Shown in pieces: positions 29,627 through 37,407 of a stretch of DNA of 64,000 bases. The notes under the pieces were generated by a model. That model was not told the DNA's origin and did not search any database. It saw nothing but the letters and a program-made list of their open reading frames with translations. The translations under genes were made by a program, and so were the position numbers. Source of the stretch: Sphingomonas sp. PP-CC-1A-547 (GTDB taxonomy: Bacteria; Pseudomonadota; Alphaproteobacteria; Sphingomonadales; Sphingomonadaceae); contig NZ_RAPZ01000010.1 in assembly GCF_003610375.1 (NCBI RefSeq), forward strand, positions 1,090,161 through 1,154,160, in the 5' to 3' direction. Every line of letters begins with the position of its first letter. The first letter of the stretch is position 1.

Positions 29627-30733
29627 ATGAACATGACGGACGAACACGCCGGCCCCGTGCGCGTCGGACTGATCGGCTACGGGTTTTCGGGCAAGACCTT
29701 CCATGCCCCATTGATAGCGTCGGTCGCGGGGCTCGAACTTCGCGCGGTGTCGTCCAGCGATGCCCGCAAGGTGCAGGCGGACTTTCCGGGAATGGCGGTC
29801 CACGCCGATCCGCACGCGCTGATCGCAGCCCAGGAGATCGACCTCGTCGTAATCGCAACGCCGAACGAGACGCATGCACCGCTCGCGAGGGCAGCGATCG
29901 CGGCGGGGAAGCATGTCGTGATCGACAAACCGTTCACGCTCGATCTCGATGAGGGACGCGGGCTTGTCGCGCTGGCGGAAGATCGGGGCGTGCTGCTGTC
30001 CGTCTTCCACAACCGCCGCTGGGACAGTGATTTCCTGACCGTGCGCACCGCGATCGACGCCGGTGTCGTCGGCGACGTCACGCATTTCGAATCGCACTTC
30101 GATCGGTTCAGGCCGGACGTCCGCGACCGCTGGCGCGAGCGATCGGGGCCGGGCAGCGGTGTCTGGTATGATCTCGGTCCGCATCTGGTCGATCAGGCGT
30201 TGCTGTTGTTCGGCCTGCCGGACACGGTCCAGGCTTCGATCGCGACACAGCGGCCGGGCGCGATGACGGACGATTGGGCACATGTCGTCCTGTCCTACGG
30301 CGAGCGCCGCGTGATCCTCCAGGCGAGCATGCTGGTGGCGGGCGGCGTCGACCGGTTCAACGTGCACGGCACCGCGGGCAGCATGACGAAGCGCTGCGCC
30401 GACCGACAGGAGGCGCAACTTCTAAGCGGAATGCGGCCGGGCGACGCGAACTGGGGCGAGGATCCCGATCCGCTCGTGATCCACGCCGCCGACGGGCAAC
30501 GCGAACAACCGGCGATACCCGGCGATCAGCGTCGTTATTACCTCGGCATCGCGGCGGCGGTTCGGGGAGCGGCGAAAAATCCGGTCGCGCCGATCGAAGC
30601 GCTGGCGGTGATGGCGGTTGTCGAGGCGGCGTTCCTGTCCGCAAAGACCGGCGCGGCGACGGCATTGGCGCTGACCGATCGCGAGCGGGACGCCGCAGCC
30701 TGCGCGCCATCGTCCGCGACTGTACAAATCTGA
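29627..30733 (+). CDS. Gfo/Idh/MocA family oxidoreductase
   Basis: A 368-residue NAD(P)-dependent sugar/inositol-type dehydrogenase. The N-terminal Rossmann fold has GLIGYGFSGKTFHAPL and the EKP-like motif appears as VIDKPFTLD (Lys-Pro of the active site). The C-terminal domain has GSGVWYDLGPHLVDQALLLF, including the usual Asp and His. Similar to YdgJ-like enzymes. The substrate is unknown. Four bases after ccmB; GAGG upstream of the ATG at 29627. Confidence 0.92.
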   Translation: MNMTDEHAGPVRVGLIGYGFSGKTFHAPLIASVAGLELRAVSSSDARKVQADFPGMAVHADPHALIAAQEIDLVVIATPNETHAPLARAAIAAGKHVVIDKPFTLDLDEGRGLVALAEDRGVLLSVFHNRRWDSDFLTVRTAIDAGVVGDVTHFESHFDRFRPDVRDRWRERSGPGSGVWYDLGPHLVDQALLLFGLPDTVQASIATQRPGAMTDDWAHVVLSYGERRVILQASMLVAGGVDRFNVHGTAGSMTKRCADRQEAQLLSGMRPGDANWGEDPDPLVIHAADGQREQPAIPGDQRRYYLGIAAAVRGAAKNPVAPIEALAVMAVVEAAFLSAKTGAATALALTDRERDAAACAPSSATVQI

Positions 30734-30829
30734 ACGATCCGTCCCGCCGCCGCGCGGGTATCGAATGCGTCGCTTGCGAAGCACCGCCGGTCGGTTGCCG
30801 ATCCGGATCTTCTCTGACAGGATTGCGAC

Positions 30830-31255
30830 GTGCCCGACCCCCTTCACCATGGCCTCAACCAATCGCGGTGGCCCAAGCGGATCGGTCGGTTGATCGATGC
30901 GATCTGCCTGGTGGCGCTGATCGTGGTGATCGTCACGGTCATCTACGGCTTCTGGCTCCGCGCGATCTGGGCGCATGGCTATTACCTGGCGGTCGCGGTC
31001 GCGGTGCTGGGCGCGTTCGTGATCCTGATCGGGCTTGCGCAACAGGCAATCGCCGCGCGCGACGTGGCCACATGGCGCGACATGGCAGAATGGCAGATCC
31101 GCGCGGCGCGGGCGGCGGCGGGACAGGCCGGCGCGACGCAGGCGGACGCCGACGACGAGATCGAGGCGAATGCTGCCGCCTATTACGAGATCCTGATCGG
31201 GACGCTGGTCGCGCATGCCGAACAGGACGAGCGGAGCATCGTCGATGAGCGGTGA
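30830..31255 (+). CDS. Small membrane protein with two hydrophobic segments and cytosolic tail
   Basis: A 141-residue protein with hydrophobic segments at about 22-44 and 51-71, then a charged Ala/Asp-rich tail. GTG start with AGGA upstream. I do not recognise the family. The frame of the next gene starts within its last codons (ATG at 31245), and that gene overlaps the acyltransferase, so three membrane proteins are tightly coupled. Possibly an accessory of the acyltransferase. Confidence 0.6.
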   Translation: MPDPLHHGLNQSRWPKRIGRLIDAICLVALIVVIVTVIYGFWLRAIWAHGYYLAVAVAVLGAFVILIGLAQQAIAARDVATWRDMAEWQIRAARAAAGQAGATQADADDEIEANAAAYYEILIGTLVAHAEQDERSIVDER

Positions 31256-31541
31256 TCCGCATCTCGAACTCGGCGAAAGCCTGCCGCGGTTCCTGTCGCA
31301 CTGGCTGGCGGCGTGCTTCGGGCATTTCCTGATGGTGCTGCTGCCGCTGATCACCGACTGGGCGCAGGTGAAGAACGCGACCTGGCCGAGCTGGTGGTCG
31401 CTGCTGTTGTTCGCCGCGTCGACCTCGCTGGTGGCGGCGATCATCAACGCCAATTTGCCGGTGACGCCGCGCGAGATGATCAAGAGCGTCGCGCTGGGGT
31501 TCGCGCTGAACGCGACCATCGTCATGCTGCGGCTGGCGTGA
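31245..31541 (+). CDS. Small membrane protein (98 residues)
   Basis: A 98-residue protein with three likely hydrophobic segments (about 22-39, 48-66 and 80-96). It starts MSGDPHLELGESLPRFL and overlaps the previous gene by 11 bases. Its TGA overlaps the acyltransferase GTG (GTGA). No family recognised. The size and topology resemble small phage-holin-like or accessory membrane proteins, but the context points to the acyltransferase. Confidence 0.6.
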   Translation: MSGDPHLELGESLPRFLSHWLAACFGHFLMVLLPLITDWAQVKNATWPSWWSLLLFAASTSLVAAIINANLPVTPREMIKSVALGFALNATIVMLRLA

Positions 31542-32692
31542 TTGGCGCGCGCGTGCCGCTGGTTTCGCGGCTGTTCTCGCGCGATGCGGCGCTGGACCGC
31601 GACCAGATCGCGCCGCTTCAGCTGCTGCGCGGACTGGCGGCGTCGGGCGTCGTCGTCGAGCATTTGCTGGAACGCTACGTTCGGCGCGGTGCGATTACCC
31701 ACGACCTGCCAGATTTCACGACTCGGCTCGGCCAGACCGGCGTCGCCACCTTCTTTGCGATCAGCGGCTTCATCATGGTCTATATCGCGCTGCGGGAGGA
31801 CCGGCCGCCGCCATCGGGCTGGTCGTTCCTGCGCAACCGCTTCCTGCGGGTCGCGCCACTCTATTATCTGACGACGCTGATGATCGTGGCGTTCGGCTGG
31901 CTGGCGCAGGCGATGGGCGCACGGACCATCGTCGCGGCGCGCCTGCCGAACGTGACCGAATTCCTGTTGTCGTTCGCGTTCATTCCCCACCGCGGCGCCA
32001 ACGGTTTGATCCAGCCGATCTACGAGCTGGGGTGGACGCTGCATTACGAGATGTTCTTCTACCTGCTGTTCGCGGCGGGCCTCGCGGTGCTGGCGCGGCG
32101 CGGCGCGTTCCTCGTGCTGGCGGTGCTGGGGCTGCTTGTCGCGGCGGGGACCGGCATCGATGCGCCACCCGACCGGGTCGGCGTATCGGTCGCCGCTTAT
32201 GTCTTTACGCGGCCGATCATGGCCTATTTTGCGATCGGGATGGTGATCGCGCTCGTCCGCCACCGGATCGGCGACCGCCTGCCGGTGCTGCCGATGTCGG
32301 TCATCGCGGTCGTCGCCGTGGCCGCGCTGGGAGTCGCCACTATCGACCCGAGCCAGATCGTCGCAATGGCGGCGATCGCAGGAGCGGTGGCCGTAACCGT
32401 GCTCACGACGCCCGCGACGACGCGGCGGTCGGACGGGTTCGCGGCCTTCTCGCGTGCGTTCGGCAACGCGTCCTACAGCATCTATCTCACGCACAGCTTC
32501 GTGCTGGGCGCGTTCGCGTCGGCAACCGTATCGATCGTTGCATACGGCCTACCGGCGCTGCTCGCGATGGCGGTGGTCGCCTGTGCAGTGTGCTTCGGCG
32601 TGGGGTGGCTGTCATGGCGGTTGATCGAGCTGCCGATCGCGGAAGCGTTGCGTGGACGACGTCCGTCCAGGGCCGAACTCGTCGCGCCTTGA
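31538..32692 (+). CDS. Acyltransferase 3 family membrane protein
   Basis: A 384-residue integral membrane O-acyltransferase (OafA/NodX/ExoZ-like), about 10 hydrophobic segments. Family features are LLRGLAASGVVVEH (the conserved His after the first helix), GVATFFAISGFIMVYI and the RNRFLRVAPLYYL block. No SGNH extension. It probably adds acetyl or another acyl group to a surface glycan. GTG start at 31538 through GTGA overlap with the preceding small protein. Confidence 0.85.
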   Translation: MIGARVPLVSRLFSRDAALDRDQIAPLQLLRGLAASGVVVEHLLERYVRRGAITHDLPDFTTRLGQTGVATFFAISGFIMVYIALREDRPPPSGWSFLRNRFLRVAPLYYLTTLMIVAFGWLAQAMGARTIVAARLPNVTEFLLSFAFIPHRGANGLIQPIYELGWTLHYEMFFYLLFAAGLAVLARRGAFLVLAVLGLLVAAGTGIDAPPDRVGVSVAAYVFTRPIMAYFAIGMVIALVRHRIGDRLPVLPMSVIAVVAVAALGVATIDPSQIVAMAAIAGAVAVTVLTTPATTRRSDGFAAFSRAFGNASYSIYLTHSFVLGAFASATVSIVAYGLPALLAMAVVACAVCFGVGWLSWRLIELPIAEALRGRRPSRAELVAP

Positions 32693-32694
32693 GG

Positions 32695-33798
32695 TCAGTT
32701 GACGGTAGGCGATATCGGCAGGACGCGGCGCTCTGGAGTCGGCGGCAAAGCGCTGCCGTCGCCGACTTCGGGACCACGCGGCAGCACCCGCCGTTCGCCA
32801 AGGCTGACCGTCGGCACCGGGGAATCGTCGGGCAAGCTGGCGCGATAGCCGTTGAGGACGGGTCGCTCGCTCGGGGCGACCGCGCCGGATGCGGTGGCCA
32901 CCGTCGCCGTTGCGTCCGTCGCCGTCGGGGTAACGACCGCAGCGGGCAGCGTCATCGCAGGTTCGTTACCCGCATAGACGCCGCGAAACGCACCCCCTCG
33001 CCCGGCCGGACCGTTCCAGCGGTAGAAAATGTGCGCGCCGATCGCCGCGACCTTTTCCAGGCTCGATGCCCAATACGGCACGACATAATTGGCGTGATAA
33101 TGCGTCGCCCAGCCCACCGGCGCGAACACCGCGCCGCCCAGTGCCGACGTCGCGATCCGCGAGGCGCGCAGCCAGCCCTTCTGCGACGGTAACCGGCCAA
33201 GCGCACCATCGCAGACGAAGGTGAACTGGCAGCCGGTCCTGCGTTGCGATCCGTCGAGGACGACGCCGCAGACCGTCTTGGGATAGGCGGGATGGCGCAC
33301 CCGGTTGAGGATGACCTGCGCCACCGCGCGCTCGCCATCGTCCGATTCGCTGCCCGCCTCGTAATAGACCGCCATCGTCAGGCATTGCAGCGAACGGCTG
33401 TAATCCTCCGCCTTGCCGGTCCGCAGCGCGAAGGTGGACGCGGACTCGACGCGCTTCGCCACGGTCGGCGCGGCGGCGTTCCAGGCGACCGCCTGCTCGG
33501 GCGTCAGCGGGCGCATCGTCTTCGGCGCGAACGGTGCCTCGATTCGCGCCGTGCTCGCCCAGCGCGTGCCGCCGGTCGCGTCGAACGTCTTGTCCGGTGG
33601 CGTCCCGAGGCTGACGACCGCGACAATGATCGATCCGCCGATCAGGATCAGCGCCAGCAGGGCGGGCACGATCACGCCCAGATGAAACCGACGCACCGGC
33701 GGCAACGACGAAACGGTGTTCGGATCGAGGATCAGCGTCGAGGGCGCCGGCTCGTGCGACGCGGGCGCCTGTCGCCGAATAAGGTCGAGAAGAGCCAT
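32695..33798 (-). CDS. SleB-type cell wall hydrolase
   Basis: A 367-residue membrane-anchored lytic enzyme. A short cytoplasmic part with one membrane segment (about 40-64, HLGVIVPALLALILIG) precedes a linker. The Hydrolase_2 (SleB/CwlJ) domain has LTMAVYYEAGSESDDGERAV (with the catalytic Glu) and TGCQFTFVCDG...YHANYVVPYW. The C-terminal 90 residues are Ala/Thr/Pro-rich. The ATG at 33798 places the anchor correctly. It likely cleaves peptidoglycan in the periplasm. Divergent from the Rap1a-like gene. Confidence 0.88.
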   Translation of the reverse strand: MALLDLIRRQAPASHEPAPSTLILDPNTVSSLPPVRRFHLGVIVPALLALILIGGSIIVAVVSLGTPPDKTFDATGGTRWASTARIEAPFAPKTMRPLTPEQAVAWNAAAPTVAKRVESASTFALRTGKAEDYSRSLQCLTMAVYYEAGSESDDGERAVAQVILNRVRHPAYPKTVCGVVLDGSQRRTGCQFTFVCDGALGRLPSQKGWLRASRIATSALGGAVFAPVGWATHYHANYVVPYWASSLEKVAAIGAHIFYRWNGPAGRGGAFRGVYAGNEPAMTLPAAVVTPTATDATATVATASGAVAPSERPVLNGYRASLPDDSPVPTVSLGERRVLPRGPEVGDGSALPPTPERRVLPISPTVN

Positions 33799-33858
33799 TG
33801 CTTCGTCGGGTGTTAGTGAATTGAAGCGCACCGCGCCAGCGCGTAACGACGGGCGATC

Positions 33859-34314
33859 ATGGTCATGCCCCTCGTCCTGCTGCTCGCCGCACCGCTGTTG
33901 GTCCAGTCCCAGAAACCCAATGGGCCGGTGCCGCAGGCTTCCGCCCCGCAAGCTTCGACCTCGCAAGTATCCGCGGGGCCGCTCGCCGGGGGGTTGTTCA
34001 GTGCTGGGCAGTTGCGGCAGCGCTGTTTGTCCAACGTGCCGGCCGACGCGTCCTATTGCTTCGCTTATATCACCGGCGTGCATGACACGGTCCGCGCGTA
34101 CGAGGCGTGGCTGAACCAGCGCGAATTCTGCGTGCCGCGGCATGTCCCGCAGGGCGATTTGCGCCAGGCGTTTATCGACTATCTGCGCGACAAACCCTCC
34201 GACCTGTCCGGCGAAGCGGCCTCGGTCGTCGTCGTCGCGCTGAAGATCCGCTACGCCTGCGGTAGCGGCGCGCGCGGGGCACCGCCTGCCCCGGCTCGGA
34301 GCGGCAAACCCTGA
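33859..34314 (+). CDS. Secreted Rap1a/Tai-like immunity-family protein
   Basis: A 151-residue exported protein: short signal peptide (about 1-16), Gln/Ala/Ser-rich linker, then a domain with RQRCLSNVPADASYCFAYITGVHDT and FCVPRHVPQGDLRQAFIDYL. The cysteine pattern and helix arrangement match the Rap1a immunity family (PF18602), which neutralises T6SS amidases in Serratia. No T6SS effector is near; in alphaproteobacteria such proteins are common and of unknown role. A second family member is at 49057. A hairpin follows the stop. Confidence 0.7.
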   Translation: MVMPLVLLLAAPLLVQSQKPNGPVPQASAPQASTSQVSAGPLAGGLFSAGQLRQRCLSNVPADASYCFAYITGVHDTVRAYEAWLNQREFCVPRHVPQGDLRQAFIDYLRDKPSDLSGEAASVVVVALKIRYACGSGARGAPPAPARSGKP

Positions 34315-34323
34315 CCCGCGCTA

Positions 34324-34349
34324 GCTGCTCCGGCCCAAGCCAGAGCAGC
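34324..34349. terminator. Hairpin between convergent Rap1a-like and autokinase genes
   Basis: GCTGCTC pairs with GAGCAGC, with GGC/GCC extending the stem inside. It lies between the stops at 34314 (+) and 34358 (-) and can serve both directions. Confidence 0.6.
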
Positions 34350-34357
34350 GGTGCGGC

Positions 34358-36589
34358 TTATTTCGACGCGTCGTCGTAGCGATAGCGGTAATAATCGTAG
34401 GACTGGCCGAAGCCCGCCTTCTTGGCGTTGTACTTGGTCATGACGCAGCCGATCACGGTGCCGCCGGCGCGGAGCAGGCGGGACACGGCGTTGCGTGCCT
34501 GCCCGAAATGCGCGCTTGAGGCTTCAGCGACGAACACGGTGGCCTGCGCGGCGGCCGTCAACTGCGCCGCGTCGGCGAGTGCAAGAACCGGCGGGCCGTC
34601 GACGATCACGACGTCGTAATCCGCCTCCAGCGCGGCGAGCAGGTCCTGCATCGCCGTCCCCGCGAACAGCGTCGCGGGATCCGGTGGCAGGCGTCCGCTC
34701 GGCAGGAAGCTGAGCCCGGGGAACGCGGTCGGCAGGATCGACGCGCCGCGTTCGGTCATCCGAGCGAGGACCGACGAGAGGCCGATCTCGGGCAAGGTGA
34801 TCCCCAGCGTGCGGTGCAGCGACGGACGCCGCAAATCCGCATCGACGAGAAGGACGCGGCGGCCGAGCCCGGCGAAGTCGCGTGCGAGCGCGAACGAGGT
34901 GGTCGACTTGCCCTCCGACTTGCTGCTGCCGGTGACGAGGATCGACCGCGGCGGCCCCTGGTTCGACGACAGTTCGATCGACGTCCGGATCGCGTGATAC
35001 GCCTCGGCGATCTCCGACTTCGGATTGTTGAGCGCGTCGAGCGGCGAATCGCCCCGCGTGTCGGGCACGACGCCGAGCAGCGGGATGTGCAGCTTCTGCT
35101 CGACATCCTGCGGATCGCGGATCGAATCGTCGAGATAGTCGCGACCGAACGCATACAGCATCGCCAGCGCGAGCCCGGCGATCAGCGCGAGCGCGACGTT
35201 CAACAGCGGCCGCGGCGACGTCGGACGACGGGGCTGCTCGGCGGTATCGACGCTGGAGACGTTGTTGGTCGTGATCCCCGCCTCGGCGCTGACTTCCTTG
35301 TAGCGCTGGAGCAGGCCCTCATAGAGCTGGCGGTTGGTATCCACCTCGCGGCGCAGGATATTGTAGCGAACGCTGCGGCCCTGTTCGGCAAGCGTGGCGC
35401 CCTGAAGCGCGGTGACCTGCTGGATGAGCGCGCGGTTCTGACGTTCGGCGGTCAGATACTGGTTCTCGATCGACTTGCGCGTTACCTCCGCAAGCTGGCG
35501 GATCTGCTGGTCGAGCGTGGCGATCTCGGCAAGCGCCTGGATCACGACAGGGTGGTCGGGCTTCAGGCGACGACGGACTTCGCTGAGGCTGGCGATATCC
35601 TCCGCGCGCTTCTGCGACAGGCGCTGGACCGCCTCGTTCGCCTGCACTTCGGGCAGCGACATCAGCGGCGCACGACGCGCCTGCTCCCACCGCGCACGTG
35701 TCCGCAGGCGGTTGGCCTCCGACGTCGCCGAGTCGGCGTTGAGCTGGATGAGATTGGCGGTGACGAGCGAGCGCGGCGCGTTGTCCGCTTCCTGCTGGCG
35801 CGCACCGGCACTGGCGTCGATCAGCCGCGCGGACCGGGCATAGGCGATCAGGTCGCGCTCCGACCCTTCGAGGCGCGTCTTGGCGAGGCCGAGCTGGTTC
35901 TGGAGGAACCGGCGGGAATAGGACGATGCGGAGAATTTCCGCTGGATATTCCCCTCGATGAAGTTGGTCGCGTAGCTGTTGGCGATCTCTGCGGCGAGTG
36001 CGGGGTCGCGGCTGGTGAAGATGATGTGGACGACGCGCGAGTTGCGGCGAAGGTCGATCGTCAGGTTCTTTTGCAGGACGTCGACGACCTGGTCGGCAAG
36101 GCTGGCATCGCCCGGCTTGATCTCGATCTGGCGCGCGCCGGTCATCCGCTTGAGGAAGTCGTCGTTCGCACTCAGCGCAAGGCTGTCCGAAACGCGGCGC
36201 GCGATCGCCCGGCTGTTGAGCACGTCCGCCTGCGTCTGGAGGAAGCGATCGGCATCGCTGCCGGCGACCTGCGGCTCCGAATCCTCGGTGCCGAGTACCT
36301 TCGCGACCTGCTGGTCGATCTGGATGCTCGACTGCGCGGTGTACTTGCGCGGCATCAGCAACGCGGAGGCGATGCCGAGCATCAGCGCGACACCGACGAT
36401 CGCGATCATCATGTATCGATTGCGGAAGATCGTCGCCCAGACTGCGCGAAGATCGATCGCCGGTTCGTCCTCCTCGCCCTCAGGCACGGAAAAGTCCTCG
36501 CGCTCGGCGAAATTCGACCCTGGGGCCGAACCGAAGTTCCGCCGGTCGTTCGGCGTGAGAGCGCCCTGAGAGACGTCGACACTCCCCAT
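34358..36589 (-). CDS. Polysaccharide co-polymerase / tyrosine autokinase (Wzc/GumC-like), set 1
   Basis: A 743-residue inner-membrane protein controlling exopolysaccharide chain length and export. Wzz-type domain with membrane segments near 57-78 and about 475-492, separated by a long coiled-coil region (about 200-440). The C-terminal BY-kinase has Walker A GSSKSEGKSTT (554-564), Walker A' LLVDADLR (about 580-587), Walker B VVIVDGPP (660-667) and a Tyr cluster SYDYYRYRY (about 731-739), the autophosphorylation tail. In one operon with the Wza-like gene upstream (23-base gap). A second kinase is encoded at 45248. Confidence 0.93.
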   Translation of the reverse strand: MGSVDVSQGALTPNDRRNFGSAPGSNFAEREDFSVPEGEEDEPAIDLRAVWATIFRNRYMMIAIVGVALMLGIASALLMPRKYTAQSSIQIDQQVAKVLGTEDSEPQVAGSDADRFLQTQADVLNSRAIARRVSDSLALSANDDFLKRMTGARQIEIKPGDASLADQVVDVLQKNLTIDLRRNSRVVHIIFTSRDPALAAEIANSYATNFIEGNIQRKFSASSYSRRFLQNQLGLAKTRLEGSERDLIAYARSARLIDASAGARQQEADNAPRSLVTANLIQLNADSATSEANRLRTRARWEQARRAPLMSLPEVQANEAVQRLSQKRAEDIASLSEVRRRLKPDHPVVIQALAEIATLDQQIRQLAEVTRKSIENQYLTAERQNRALIQQVTALQGATLAEQGRSVRYNILRREVDTNRQLYEGLLQRYKEVSAEAGITTNNVSSVDTAEQPRRPTSPRPLLNVALALIAGLALAMLYAFGRDYLDDSIRDPQDVEQKLHIPLLGVVPDTRGDSPLDALNNPKSEIAEAYHAIRTSIELSSNQGPPRSILVTGSSKSEGKSTTSFALARDFAGLGRRVLLVDADLRRPSLHRTLGITLPEIGLSSVLARMTERGASILPTAFPGLSFLPSGRLPPDPATLFAGTAMQDLLAALEADYDVVIVDGPPVLALADAAQLTAAAQATVFVAEASSAHFGQARNAVSRLLRAGGTVIGCVMTKYNAKKAGFGQSYDYYRYRYDDASK

Positions 36590-36612
36590 GAGTCAGTTCT
36601 CTTCCTGTGGTC

Positions 36613-37314
36613 TTAGAATTGCGCGAAGACGCCGAAGCCCGCGAGCAACGGTGCCGCGCGCAGAATGTCATGCCAGGCCGACTTGCCCGTCGAATGGCCG
36701 ACGATGATCGTGTCGCGAGCCGCGATCGCCGGATCGGCATCGTCACCGCGGCGGATCCGCTTCAGATCGAACACCGCGCCCATCCGCTTGCCGTCGATGT
36801 AGCGGATCACGATCACCTCGCGCAACGACGCGTCCTCGCTCTCGCCCTTGGCAAGCGCGATCGTGTCGAGCAGCGTGGTCGGCCCGGAAATCGGATAGAT
36901 GCCCGGCTCCTTGACGTCGCCCTGCACGGTGACGCGCTGCGCGACCGAACTGGCGACGGTGACCGTGACTTGCGGATTGACGTAGAACCGCTCGGCCAGC
37001 TTTGCGGCGAGCAGGTCGGCGAGCTGCGTGCTGGTGTTGCCGGCCGCCTGGATCCGTCCGATCAACGGCATCGATATGACGCCGGCGGCATCGACGACGA
37101 CCCCGCGCGTCGAGATGTCGGCTTCTTGGAACACGACGATGTCCAGCGTATCGAGCGCGCCGATACGATAATCCTGCACCCGGGGCGCCCCCACAGGCGC
37201 CGGGATCGTCTCATACGCGGCTTCGCCGGTTCGGAGATTAGGGCCGACATTATCGTCGGCGCACGCGCCGAGCATGGCGCTCAGCGCGACCACCCCTATC
37301 AAGGTCGCTCGCAT
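36613..37314 (-). CDS. Polysaccharide export outer-membrane lipoprotein (Wza/GumB-like), set 1
   Basis: A 233-residue lipoprotein: lipobox MLGAC with lipidated Cys18, Poly_export domain (YRIGALDTLDIVVFQEADIS, VDAAGVISMPLIGRI) and one SLBB-like domain (VTVQGDVKEPGIYPI). It should form the outer-membrane exit channel. The ATG at 37314 gives a normal lipoprotein signal; an upstream in-frame start does not. Next to its kinase partner, with the O-antigen ligase-like gene upstream on the same strand. Confidence 0.92.
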   Translation of the reverse strand: MRATLIGVVALSAMLGACADDNVGPNLRTGEAAYETIPAPVGAPRVQDYRIGALDTLDIVVFQEADISTRGVVVDAAGVISMPLIGRIQAAGNTSTQLADLLAAKLAERFYVNPQVTVTVASSVAQRVTVQGDVKEPGIYPISGPTTLLDTIALAKGESEDASLREVIVIRYIDGKRMGAVFDLKRIRRGDDADPAIAARDTIIVGHSTGKSAWHDILRAAPLLAGFGVFAQF

Positions 37315-37407
37315 CCGTTGATCTTGCCCCTTTGGAATGACGAACCCTCGCACTACCCGGTGCACTCGGTCAAGCGTCTAACCTGTGTTACCGGCACCGG
37401 CACGACG

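Noticed and set aside
30830..31541. Phage holin/spanin pair
   Set aside because: Two small overlapping membrane proteins suggested it, but there is no endolysin or phage gene nearby, and the overlap with the acyltransferase explains the arrangement better.
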